Origin: Auxenochlorella pyrenoidosa
Lineage: Eukaryota > Chlorophyta > Trebouxiophyceae > Chlorellales > Chlorellaceae
Assembly: GCA_001430745.1 (NCBI GenBank)
Contig: KQ482051.1
Coordinates: forward strand, 193,958 to 242,114
Direction of reading: 5' to 3'
Length of the DNA: 48,157 nt
How positions within the stretch are numbered: the first letter of the stretch is position 1; every line of letters starts with the position of its first letter. The notes below the pieces were generated by a model. It searched no databases and was not told where the DNA came from. It saw only the letters and a list, made by a program, of their open reading frames with translations. Made by a program: the position numbers and the translations under genes. This document shows, in pieces, positions 11,565 to 22,800 of the stretch.

Positions 11565-14484
11565 TCACAGCTTGCCGGAGCGCCGCAGGAACTCCAGCTG
11601 CTCGGGCGAGTAGCTGGAGACGTCCTTGGCGTACACGGCGCTGACCTGCTGGGGGGCCGGGGAGGAGCTGCGCGGGCGCTGCAGACAGGGGGGCAGGGGC
11701 AGGGCAGGAGGGCGCTGCTCAGGGCAGGCGCCACAGCACAGAGGCGGAGCACTCTTTCCTGTGCAACTTGCATGCTGTGTTTTAAGGCAATGAAGGCAAC
11801 AACCCCTGTGCAAAATTAAATGACAGTGTGGATTTGCTGCAGCGCGCGGCGCCTGTGCCGGCTGCGCACCTGCGCGGCCGAGGCCGGGCGCGGCGACGGC
11901 GAGCTGCGGCGCAGGGGCGCCGGCGAGGTGCTCCGAGGTCGCGGCGGAGGGGAGCTGGGCGCGGGGCTCTGCACGCACACGACGGCAGGAGGGGCGGCTT
12001 GTCAGGCGGGCAGCACGGGACGGTGATGCCCAAGGAACGCAGGCAGCACAACTGCAGTGCCACTGTGCAGGAGTTGATGCACTGGTGCCTCTCAGTGCAT
12101 CCAGCTGCCCTTCCCCAGCCTGCCGCCTGCCGCCCGCACCTGCGAGGCGGAGCGCTTGCGCTGCAGGAATGCCAGCTGCTCGGGGGTGAAGCTGCCGTTG
12201 GCGGCGGGGGCGGCAGGCTGCGGGCTGGCGGGCCGTGACGACGGGGACGCCGGCTGCATGAGGGCGGGGAGCGGGGAGCGGCGCCATCTGAGCAGGTTGA
12301 TAGCACAGGGCCGGGCAAGAGCCCGCTGCTCCACACCGAACAGGGACTGGGCTGGCAGGCGCGCAGCAAGCACAGCAGGTTGCACACCCCCTGCAAACGC
12401 CGGGCACGCACGCACCCGCGGGCTGGCGCTGCGCGGCGCGCTGCCGTTGCGCACGGCGGGCATGGACTGGATGGAGTCCAGCTTGCGCCGCATGAAGTCC
12501 AGCTGCTCGGCAGAGTAGCGGGCATCGCTGACGGACTGGGCAGAAGAGGCGCCCGCGCCCTGCAAAGGAAACAAGCAGCGGCCATGCGTTGAGGGGGGCG
12601 GGGGCGGCATGCAGGCCGGGGCCACATGGGCAGCACTGGCGAGCGGTCTNNNNNNNNNNNNNNNNNNNNNNNNNNNNNNNNNNNNNNNNNNNNNNNNNNN
12701 NNNNNNNNNNNNNNNNNNNNNNNNNNNNNNNNNNNNNNNNNNNNNNNNNNNNNNNNNNNNNNNNNNNNNNNNNNNNNNNNNNNNNNNNNNNNNNNNNNNN
12801 NNNNNNNNNNNNNNNNNNNNNNNNNNNNNNNNNNNNNNNNNNNNNNNNNNNNNNNNNNNNNNNNNNNNNNNNNNNNNNNNNNNNNNNNNNNNNNNNNNNN
12901 NNNNNNNNNNNNNNNNNNNNNNNNNNNNNNNNNNNNNNNNNNNNNNNNNNNNNNNNNNNNNNNNNNNNNNNNNNNNNNNNNNNNNNNNNNNNNNNNNNNN
13001 NNNNNNNNNNNNNNNNNNNNNNNNNNNNNNNNNNNNNNNNNNNNNNNNNNNNNNNNNNNNNNNNNNNNNNNNNNNNNNNNNNNNNNNNNNNNNNNNNNNN
13101 NNNNNNNNNNNNNNNNNNNNNNNNNNNNNNNNNNNNNNNNNNNNNNNNCCGCCAGCGCCGCGGCTCGGTCCTTCTGCTCCAGGGCCGCGGTGGCGGCGCT
13201 CAGCGCGGCGGCCGCGGCGGCGTGGCCGTTGGCCAGGGAGGAGCCGCCGTAGGGGGAGGAGGAGCCTGCCTCTGGCGGGTGCGCGCGCGCCTCCACCACA
13301 TCCCACTCGCACTCCAGGGTGCCGGTGGTAGAAGCGTCCACAGTGATGTGCCGGTTCTCGCACCTCTCCCACACGGGGGCGCTGCACGGGGGGCGGCCCA
13401 GGCAAGGCAACCGGGGTCGGCAAGCTGCTGCGGGCGCCCAGGCAGAACGGTGCTGCCTCGCCCGCCGTGCGGCTCCCACAGGCTCGCGGTGGTGTTGCAC
13501 CAAGGAACAGGCTGCGCGCTGCTCGACCGGCCTGGGTGCCAGGCCACACCCAGGAGCCAGCCCGGCCCCTGGCACCCAGCAGGCAGCGCCGCACTCACTG
13601 GCCCGGGTTCTGCAGCACAAACTTGTACTCCACAGAGGCCCCCTCCGGCAGGTCCACGGTGGCGGTCCAGGTGTCGCCCTCGCTCCAGCTCATGTGCGGG
13701 GCGTTGCCCAGCTCCCAGCTGCCCAGCTGGGGCGCGTCGCCCACCAGCAGCACCTGCTGCCCAAAGTCGACCTGCAGGGGGGCAGGGGCGGGCGGGAGGG
13801 TGGTGAGGAGCAGGGGAGGGCCCGTCGGGCAGGGAGGGGCAAGCTTTCCAAATGCGCTTGCGGCAGGGCGCCAACAAAGGGCGAATGCTCGGGTGCAGCG
13901 CTGTGCCATGCCATCGGCATTACCGAGAGCTGGCAGGGCAGGGGAGCTGGCGGCGGTGCGGGGGGGCCGCGGGGAGGTGAAGCCGAGCAGGAAGGAGCGC
14001 ACATTGCTTGTGGTCTGTGCTTTGGCATGCTTGCATGCCTTCATCACTCTAGCAAAGTAAATGCATGCTCGTGGCAGGCAGGCGAGGGCAAGGCTTGGGC
14101 GCTGGTGCCGACGCACACAGGGGGCCAAGTAAAGCGGTGCAGGGAATCAATTGAGCACGACCTGGCTGAGCAGGTTCACAAGCGACGATAAACGCCCGCA
14201 GTGACAGCAACCAAGTCAAAACCAACCTTGCGAGACAGGGTGAAGGTGACGGGCACGGAGCGGCCTCCCTCTGCATGGTGAGTGTCGTGCAGCGCTTGCA
14301 CAGTCGCATGAGCAGTAGCAGCGCGCCGGCGAGCCGGCTGGGCGCTCCAGGTCGAAGTCTCTACCACGCCCCGACGCAGGGAGCTTGCCACACGGCAGGG
14401 CGCCAGCGCTGCAGCCCGCTTCTGAGCACTGCCGGGGGCCACAGAGGCGCCCAGCGGGGTGGCAAGCAGCATCGCGGCCTGCAA
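11565..14484 (-). CDS. Chloroplast-targeted CBM20 starch-binding protein with repeated EQLxFL motifs
   Basis: Known exons (high to low coordinate): 14484-14227, 13771-13599, 13381 into the N gap, then 12559-12416, 12253-12140, 11968-11870 and 11678-11565. Residues 1 to about 70 are Ala/Arg/Ser-rich without acids early on, like a chloroplast transit peptide. Residues about 77-170 form a CBM20: VPVTFTLSRK, VLLVGDAPQLGSWELG, EYKFVLQNPG and VWERCENRHITV match the domain's starch-contacting Trp and conserved core. After an Ala-rich helix and the gap, three short motifs follow in Ser/Pro/Arg-rich disordered sequence: YSAEQLDFMRRK, FTPEQLAFLQRK and, at the very C-terminus, YSPEQLEFLRRSGKL. Each motif sits in its own phase-0 exon. 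CBM20 binds alpha-glucan, so the protein should sit at plastid starch. The repeat could bind Rubisco or another pyrenoid matrix partner, as in Chlamydomonas SAGA proteins; that is inference. Confidence 0.8.
12650..13148. other. Assembly gap (499 N)
   Basis: This unsequenced run lies inside the CBM20 gene, between the exon coding the Ala-rich helix and the exon of the first visible EQLxFL motif. Further repeat-bearing exons may be hidden here. A repeat-rich or very GC-rich sequence could explain the gap. Confidence 0.99.
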
Positions 14485-15254
14485 CTGCCCAAGAGCGAAG
14501 CGATGGGCGTGCTGCTGTGGCAGAATGGCTGTCGGTTAGGGGTTGCGAGGAGCGATGAGGACGATCGGGCTAGCAGCAGCAAAAATGGTCGCTGGTGGCA
14601 AAAGGGTGCCGCATCAGCAGGCTCAGCGTGACGGTATCAAATATGGGTCGGTCAGCAGCTGCACTTTCAGCCTCCCCAGCTGCCATGGACACGGCCTCAC
14701 TGGAACACAGCAGGCACGCCACATTGCATGGGAATTCGAGGGTGCTGCTGCCCCTGACTGGACCACCTGGTAGCCGGCGTGCACATGAGGTCTGGCCTTG
14801 CGCCGCCGCCGCCCAGAGCCGCCACCGTTCCTGCTTGCATGTTGGTAGACACTCCACGACACTCGCCATCAATTCACCACATTACATATGTATATCAAGC
14901 GTTTAAATTCTACATTCAACAATAAGTCGCCTTCGCACTCCCTTGAAGAAGGCAGGCTGCCCAAGAGGCAAGCGATGTCAACAGCTGGCGGCAGGAGGAA
15001 CCGAGCACAGCAGGCGCACAAAATGCTGCAAAAGGGACCGACGCCGATGTGCATTGCAAGAAACATGTCTGGCAGTTCGGCCGCACCCGAGCATGCCGGT
15101 GCAGAGCCAAGTTTGTCAGCCCCACTCAGCACTTACGAGGCCATCTGCTGGTTTTGCAAGCGCCTTGACATGGTGCTCAAGCGGCAGCGCGTGATGTCAC
15201 CAGCAGGGCAGCAGCAGCAGCATCCTGCCGGCACCACACCGGACTGGCATTTGA
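14485..15254. other. Intergenic: CBM20 gene promoter and SAM gene 3' UTR
   Basis: The stretch separates two minus-strand genes. An AT-richer patch at about 14870-14930 contains TTACA at 14882, which reads TGTAA on the minus strand, a possible polyadenylation word about 370 bases after the SAM-gene stop. No RNA gene or credible exon was found. Confidence 0.45.
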
Positions 15255-18200
15255 TCATGCCCTGGCGGCTGCAGCAGCCAGGGCGGCGTCCAGGGCCTGC
15301 CGGCGGAACGCGTGCACCTCCCCCTGCTTGCTGGCCACCTGCAGCGGCAGTCGGCAGGTGAGTGGAGTGCTGAAGGATGGCTGGAGCAGCACCAGTTGAC
15401 CAGCTGAAAACCGTGAGGGGGCGCCGATCTGCTGCTGACCCTGCACCGTGCCGCCCAACCCCCGGGTGCCTGGGCATGCGCACCTGCGCCTGCAGGGCAG
15501 CAGACCGCTGCTGGTGCGCCCCCAGGTTCTGCTGCGCCCACGACAGGCAGGCCTGGACCTGCGCACGCGCCAGGGCGGGGGTGGGGGTGGGGGGGGGGGA
15601 GGCCGCTGGTTGGTTGGTGTGACGAGGTGGGGATGAGCAGGCAGGCAGGCAGGGGAGCTCGCCGGCGCACCCAGCTGGCACGACCATGCAACAGAGCGAG
15701 GAGACGGGGTTGCCGCGGCCGGGGCCCGCCCACCTGCGCCAGCAGCGCCTTGCAGCTCTCGATGGAGCGGCGCACCGCCGCCAGCTGGATGGCGTCGGAG
15801 ACCACGCCCCCGATCAGTATGTTCTGCAGCAGGCCGGCCCGGGCGCTGCAGGGCGGGAGGGGAGGTAGGGGAGGGCAGCGTGGCCAGGTGGACTACCAGG
15901 CGATGTGCAGGAGAGGTTGTGAGAGCAGCCGAAGAAAGGAGGTGCATGGCGTGCCAGCCACACACGCGAGGCATGCTGCGCTGCGCTGCTGCGTCCCAGC
16001 CCCGCCACCAGCCTGGCGATGCCCTTGCTTGGATGATCACAAACGCATGCGCTGAAGCCAGGCGCACGCGCTGCTGCTGAGGGCTGCGCCGTTCAGCCGC
16101 CCAGCTCACAGCAGGCAGGGCGAGAGCCCCCACCTGCTGAGCACCGAGGCGTCCACACGGGGCATGCCGGGGCCCAGCAGCGCAGAGGCCTGCGGGCAGG
16201 CAGGCAGGCGGGCAGGCACCCGGGTGAGGGACAGGGGCTCACAATGGCTGCCGCCAGCGGTGGGGCAGGCCCCAGCCTCTCTGCACTTGTCGCACAAACG
16301 GCCCTCGTGCCGCTTCACTTCCATTGAGCGCGGGTCGACCACTTCCCCCGCCCATGGCCGGCCACTCGCCTCTGCCGTGTCCCGGGCTGCCTTGGCGATG
16401 CCGTCGTTGGCGCGGCGGAACACCGCCATCTCGGCCATGTTCTGCAGGTGTTGAGGGCGCAGGGCAGCGCATGTTGCGATGCACAGCGCAGGGGGGGTTG
16501 CGGCGCAAAAACGAGGAGGGGGGGCAAAGGGCAGAGCACGATGCTGGCATGGCCAGGTGCACAGCACCTGGCTGTGCCAGCCCAGGGCGCAGGCGCATGG
16601 AGCAGGGATACGAGCTCAGCTAGGGCGTGACTGCTGCATTGAAGCCTGGCGGACACCAAAAGGCAGGCGCAGCAGGAGAGGCAGCTGCTACCTGCAGCTT
16701 GCCCAAGGGGCTGGCAGCAGCGCGCACCCACGGCAGGGGCTCACCCCAAACTGGCGGCCGGGCTGGCGCCGCGCATTCACGCCGGTGCGGCGCTGGAAGC
16801 CCATGCCACGGCCCATGTTGACGGCGCCCATCATCTGGGTCCGGGACAGGGCCTGGCGCAGGGAGACGTGGAGAAGGGGGGGTCAACGCTTGAGTTCGAC
16901 GTGAAGGGAGCCTGCCCGGCGAGGACTGCATCCTCTGCCAGGGCCCATGCCGACACAAGACCACACCCTGGGACACTCGTCCGCACAACACCGCTCTCTA
17001 GCCTGCACTGCTTGCTGTCCACTGTCTTACACACCACAGTCTGTCGCACACTGACCACAGAAAACGCACCGAGGGCCCCTTCCCAGTGCCAGCACTTCCC
17101 GCCCCTTGCCTGCAGCGCTTCCTGGAGGCCGCGCACCGCACCCTGCAGCAGTTGCGTGCCGCGCCCAAAAGACTGTGCATGCCGCCCCGCCTGGAAAGTG
17201 AGGGAGCAAATGGCATGCCAGGCTGGGCGGGAAGCAGGGAACAAGCTTAGGCGATTGTGCCGGTAAACTCCCAGCCGCAAACTGCTGGTAAAGGGGCGCA
17301 CAAGAACACGCCAGCCACGCGCTCTGCCTCCTGCTGCCAATCGCCACCTATGCCGTCTGCACTTCTGCAGCATTGGCCCGCACCCTGCATCGCAAGCATG
17401 GCCAGCCTTCCCCCCCTTCCCCACCTCTGCTGCCTGCGCCTCCAGCGCCCGCAGGCTGTCACCCAGCTCGCTCAGCCGGGGGGAGGCCCGCCAGGCCGGC
17501 CCCACAAACATGCGGTCCTCCAGCTGCTGCAGGCTGGCCCGCGCCGTCGCCAGCTCGGCAGACTTGCCCTGCCAGGCCGCCAGCTGGCTCTGGGCCTCTG
17601 AGTTGGCCGCCCCCGCCGCTGCTGCCGCCGCCTCGTGCTCCGCCAGCTGCTTGCGCAGCTGGGCAGCTGCTGTCTCGGCCTCGCCTGGCAAGGGGAGGGG
17701 GTAATGGGGTGTCCCACTGAGGATGGAGGAGCAACAAGCAGTTGCACCCGTTGGGTTGGGCAGCAAATTAATGGTCTGCTAGACGGGCACGACCTGCCTG
17801 GCTCCCAGGCCAGATATCCTCGTCCATGCCAGCATGCATGTCACAGGTGTAGGAAGTCAGCAGGGCGCTACATGTATGCAGGCACTGCAGGTGCAGGACG
17901 CTCACCGTGCTTGCGCTCCGCCCTGCCCCTGCACAGGCAGCCGCACGTGCCGCCTGCTGCATACCGCTGCGCCTGCAGGGACGGGGCTGCTTAGTGCTTG
18001 CCAAAGCCACACAACTCCCGTGTGCCTGCCTGTGGGTTGCCCAACATATGCAGCAGCCCTGAGTGGCATAGACCACATGCGGCGCACCTCTTTATCCTTG
18101 GCAGCCAGCGCCGCCCGCGTTCGCGGCACCGCCCCCTGCGCTGCCTGCAGCTGCAGCTGCACCTGCCCAGCGTGCGCCTGCGCAAGGGCGAGCTTGGAGG

Positions 18201-19220
18201 CCACCTGCACAGGGCGCACAGGGAAGGAGTGTTGCTGGTCTTCACCAGGCACATGGCTAGTAAGCAGCTGCACGCGGCATTTCGGTGCCAGGCCAGGCTG
18301 TCAACCGCTGCAAGCCAGGCCCTCCCAGCGATCCGCAGTCAACATAGATGCACCACCCTGAAAGCAGCTGCATCCATGCAAAGCAGCCGCCCCTTGGCTC
18401 AGGCGCCCCCTTCTCTCTGCTCACATCCATGGCCTGCAGCTGCGCAATCTTCCCCTGCAGCTGGCTGTATCGCACAAGGTCTGCCGGCTCAAAGCAGGCA
18501 GCCGGGTCCTCGGGCGCTGCTGCCATAGGTTGCCGAGGGGCCGCAGCGGGTGCAGCGACCGCAGCAGGAGCTTGCACTGCGGCCACAGCTGCTGCCGCAG
18601 CCGCAGCCGCCGCTGCTGCCATCGCCGCTGCTGTGGTTGAGGATGAGTCTGGTGCAGGAGGGGCTGAGGGTGCCGCATCCGCAGGGCCGACTGGGGCCGC
18701 TGCTGCAGTCGTGCCTGCGGCCGTTGGGGACACACCCAGCTGCGCCAGGGATCCCCGCACCTTGCGTATCTGCGAGAGGAGCCGCGGACATGGATAAGAT
18801 GCTCGATCAACCTCGCCGCGGTCCGCTGGGGGTGGGGAGCAGCAAGGATAGGCCATGAGCGCTGCGCCACTTCCGCTGGTGCCCCACCTGCAAGGGCGTC
18901 ATGCCCAGGTGGTCCGAGAGGTCCCCATCAGACAGCTCCAACAAATCTGGACGTGGGAGACATGTCAGAGGGGAGGGTCAGACCGCTGGATGCTTAAGCT
19001 GCGGTGGGGCGGTGGCAGCACAACTCAGGACCACCACTTAGGACCCCCAGCGACGAGCCGATCACGCGCCTGCGCCCGCTACTGCGTTGTGCAGGAACCT
19101 CTCTGCCACTGCCTCTGGCAGGTGGAGCCCGCGGAGCCAGTCCGCCACCTCGGGAGGGCTCCATGAGCCTGGGGTTCCTCTCAAGGCCGCGGCCTCGCTC
19201 TCTGTGTCGGCTTCGACCAT
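15255..19220 (-). CDS. SAM-domain coiled-coil protein (about 502 aa), function unknown
   Basis: Twelve exons join in frame: 19220-19070, 18946-18888, 18769-18425, 18204-18088, 17679-17425, 17190-17110, 16852-16745, 16441-16370, 16189-16134, 15845-15734, 15552-15484 and 15338-15255. Residues about 18-85 form a sterile alpha motif: WSPPEVADWLRGLHLPE, AVAGADLLELSDGDL, then LGMTPLQIRKVRGSLAQLG. SAM domains usually mediate self-association or protein docking. An Ala-rich linker follows (about residues 95-170), then helical heptad-like sequence containing LAQAHAGQVQLQLQAAQ and AAAQLRKQLAEHEAA, and a C-terminal helical block ending in AAAAARA. No catalytic motif, signal peptide or membrane segment is visible, so a cytosolic or organellar scaffold is the most that can be said. 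The SAM domain is only continuous if the first intron starts with GC (19069). A GCAAGG donor is needed at 17109 and probably a GC donor at 16369. An extra small exon near 17930 cannot be excluded. Confidence 0.75.
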
Positions 19221-19889
19221 AGCGACACGATGCGCAATTGCTCCCCAGGGTGCGATGCACCCCAGGATTTGCTCACCGCCGCTGCTGGGCAGCGCTGTGG
19301 GCAGCACCGCCAAAACTCTGGCACATTGCGTCACCCAGAACCAATGATATCCAGTCGACATTTTGATAGGCATTCTCCGTTGAAACTAAGCAAGGTATAA
19401 TCCAACGGAAGGGAGGAGGGATCAGGACCAAAGGCACGGAAGGCCGCTTCGCAGGCCAGCGCAGGGTGCAGCGCTCGAGAAGCCTTGGTATTGTTCTGTA
19501 AGAACGTCAGGTCTGCTGTGCATTGCAGTACTATCCACTCCTCAGCGTTTCTCAGTCAGGCCTCTGAGACTCTGATGGCTCTCAATCCTCACAAGGCACT
19601 CCCAACTGGCTGGGCAGGGCTGGCGCAACTGCGGCACTGGTGCTGCTGGCTGCCACAACAAGTGCATGCACCCTCTGCCAGTGGCGGCTGAAGGTGGCGT
19701 CTACTCAATGACCTGGACCCAATACGAATGACGGCAAGCAGCAAGACACTGAAGGGTTGGCCTGAAGTTGAACTTCACACTTCACACGAGGGCACCTTGA
19801 TGTTTCCAGCCCGGCACAGGCAAGCACAAGTACGAGTGGGGCACTTTCAGCCCGGCAGGGCAAAGCTCTGCCAGCTGCCATCTGAGCTT
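19221..19889. other. Intergenic: SAM gene promoter and 3' UTR of the next gene
   Basis: About 670 bases between two minus-strand genes. Moderately GC-rich. Short frames on both strands look random. No recognised RNA, repeat or promoter element was identified. Confidence 0.45.
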
Positions 19890-22800
19890 TCACTGCTTGA
19901 GAGCGCCCGCCATTGCAGCGCCCAGGTCCTGCGACAGGCCGGCCGGGATGGCGCGGTGCAGGCCCAAGCCCGCCATCTGCCGCGCCAGGCCACCTGGGCC
20001 GGCTGCTGGCAGCAGCGGAGCCTCAGCTGTGGGTGCATGCTGCTCCGCTGGAGCCGGCGGCAGGCCAATGGTAGCGGCAGCGTGGAAAACTCTCACTTGG
20101 AAGGTGAAAACCTCCTGCTGCTGCAGCTGTTGCTGCTGCTGCTGCAGGAAGGATGGCGCCAGCGCCTGTGGCCCATGCCCGACTGCAAAGGTCGGCAGCG
20201 CAACCTCCCGCCCAAACTCGGGCTGCTCCGCCAGCAGCCCCTGCTGCCACTGCAGCTGCCTCAGCGCCTCGTTGTTCAGCTGCAGGCCAGTCGCACTCTC
20301 AAACAGCCTGCCCAGCTGGGTCTGGGGCTCCTGGGGCCAGGCCTCATCCTGCTCCCGCCCCACTGCATCGCCTGCCTGCTGCCGCCTCGCCGCCTCGTGC
20401 CGCACCGCCTTCTGCAGCTGTGCAGGGCGTCGCGCCAGCTCCGGCACCCTGGCCCGAGCCTGCAGGTTCTGCGGCTGCGGCGCGCCGCCCCAGCCGGGGT
20501 GGAAGCCGGGCTGCTGGAAGCCAGGCTGCTGCCCATCGATGCCTGCAACCCTGGCAGCCTCATCAGCCACGTAGCACTCGGCCGAGGCGGCGGCTGCAGC
20601 AGCCGCAAACGCCAGCCCATTGTGCCCGCGCAGCTGTTGCTGTGGCGCCGCTCCAGGCTGCAGCAGGGCAAGCCAGCAGGATGGACAGAGGTTTGTGAGG
20701 GGCAGGCACAGAATAGTTACTGCATGGAGCTGCCGCACAGCTTTGTGCTGCACACATTGCGGACCAGCTCCTCATTCAATCAGGCTCCTTCCACTGGCAT
20801 GCAAGCATTTGCACAGGCACATTTGGCAAGGCGAGCTGCGCCCTGGTCCATCTCACCACAGGCGCCACAGCGGTCTGCCCTGTGGGCTCGGTGTTGATTG
20901 CGGGGAAGGACAAGCGTCGGCCCTCCAGCTCCTCCGCCAGCGGGGGCGAGGCCTGCAGCAGAGAAGGACAAAAGACAGCCTGAGAGGCCTCCAGGATCCT
21001 GCTGGCTGTCAGTTATAAGCCAAGGATTGCCACCTGGAGGCACCGGGGGCCCCTCCTGCTTGCCAGCCATGCGTTGCGCACCTGCAGAACACGGTCACAG
21101 GCTCTCCTGCCTGCAAAGCCAAGTTGCAGCCAGTCATGCTGCACAAAGCCAGCACCATATCTCCATCTCCCCTCTTACCACCCCTTGAGGCCACTCCCCC
21201 CGCCCCTGCCTACTTTCCTGCAACGCCGTGCGCTGGCGCTTCCGCGAGGCGAATTCCTCATCGATTCGTCGCTTCAGTGTCTCCACCTCGCGCGAGAGGG
21301 CTGCCACCTGCCTCGCCGCGCGCTCCGCCCTGGCCTTAGCGCGCTCCGCTATGGCCTCTGCACGGCTAGCCGTCTTCATGGCGTCCTCTGCTGTCATGTC
21401 GGCGCAGAGCTCAGTGGACTGGGTGGTGCGCAGGCGCTGCATGGAGCCAGAGGGGCGGGGAAAGGGGTGCAGGCTGAATGAGCAGGGGATGCAGTGGCTA
21501 TGGGCCTCGGCAACATCGCTGGCACGTGGCCTGCAGGAACAGTGCTCTGTTGGGACAACAGCAGGCACCGGGCAATCTTGTGCAGCAGACAAAGGGCAGC
21601 AGCACACAGATGCGCCCTTTCCAGGAGCCATGCCACCTCATGCCGAGGCCTCGCCCACCTGGCGGTCCTCTGCTGCCGCCCCGCGTGGATCTGCTGCAGA
21701 CGCCGCCTGCAGCACCTGCTCGGCCGTGAAGTCTGCCTGCACGTGCTTGGCAGTAGCCGCACCGCCGGCCTGCAACCCCGAGATCTTGAGGTCTGTGCTC
21801 CTAGTGGCCTGCACGGCGCTGCTGCCGCAGGTGCTGGCAGTGGGCAGCAGGTGAAGCGCCAGGTGATCAAGCATGCCTAGCAGGGAGTCGGTGCTCTTGT
21901 CAGGAAGCAACTGCATGGCCTGCAGGATGGAGGGTGGGAGGAATGGGCAGCGGGCAGAGGCACATGTCAACAGAAACCCGAGTGGCAAGACAGCTACCAG
22001 ATCGCAGAAGCTTCCCGTTGCCTGCATGCCAGACACCGGCTGTGGCCATGCCAAGCTGATAGCTTCCGCCGTCTGTCCAATCAGACCCGCCCTTCTCTTC
22101 CTCTCCACAAGCCTCAAGGGAAGGCAGCAGCCCGCCCTCAACTCACATCCAGCACCCGTTTCACAGACCGTAGGGTGCGCAGCCCGTCCGCAAAGTCGTC
22201 GATCATCTTCAGCGCCAGCGGTGGCTGCACCGCGCACTCCCCGCTGCCGGAGAACATGCAGTACTCTTGGTTAAGCTGCTCAATGTATGGAATGGACGCG
22301 TAGCCTGCGATGGTGCAGGCGTCGGTCAGGCTACAGAGCATCTTGCTGTCTGCCGATTCCAGTAGCTCTGGCAGGCTGCAGGAGCATGAGGGGCAGCAGT
22401 GGTGGCAGAGGTGAGATCAGGTAGCAACGGTCGATCAGCAGTTGGGTGAGCTCTTCTTGCGCAGGCTTGCCCACACCTGAACCCTCCCTCTGGTGCTTCC
22501 AGTGCTTGCCATCACCGACTCACCTCCTTTACCTCCCACCTGGCGTTGAGCAGGCTCCAGATGGTGGCGCGCGTGCTCTCGTAGGCCTGCACACCAAACA
22601 CCTGGGCCACACCCGCGCGCAGAGTGGGGGTGTCCCCTGCCACCAGCTGCAGCAACTCGGGGGCCGGCTTGAACACGCGGGGGCTGGCCAGCACGCGCAG
22701 CAGCTTGTTGGACACCTCATCCTCCATACTCTTCACCTCGCGCATCAGCTGCTCAGGGTTGGACTGGAGGCAGGGGGAAAGACGAGGGCTATGGGAGGAG

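Noticed and set aside
17768..17960. Extra 51-nt exon near 17900-17950 in the SAM gene
   Set aside because: It is phase-compatible but adds Ala/Gly-rich sequence with no clear benefit. Direct joining of the flanking exons at an alternative AG keeps a continuous coiled coil.
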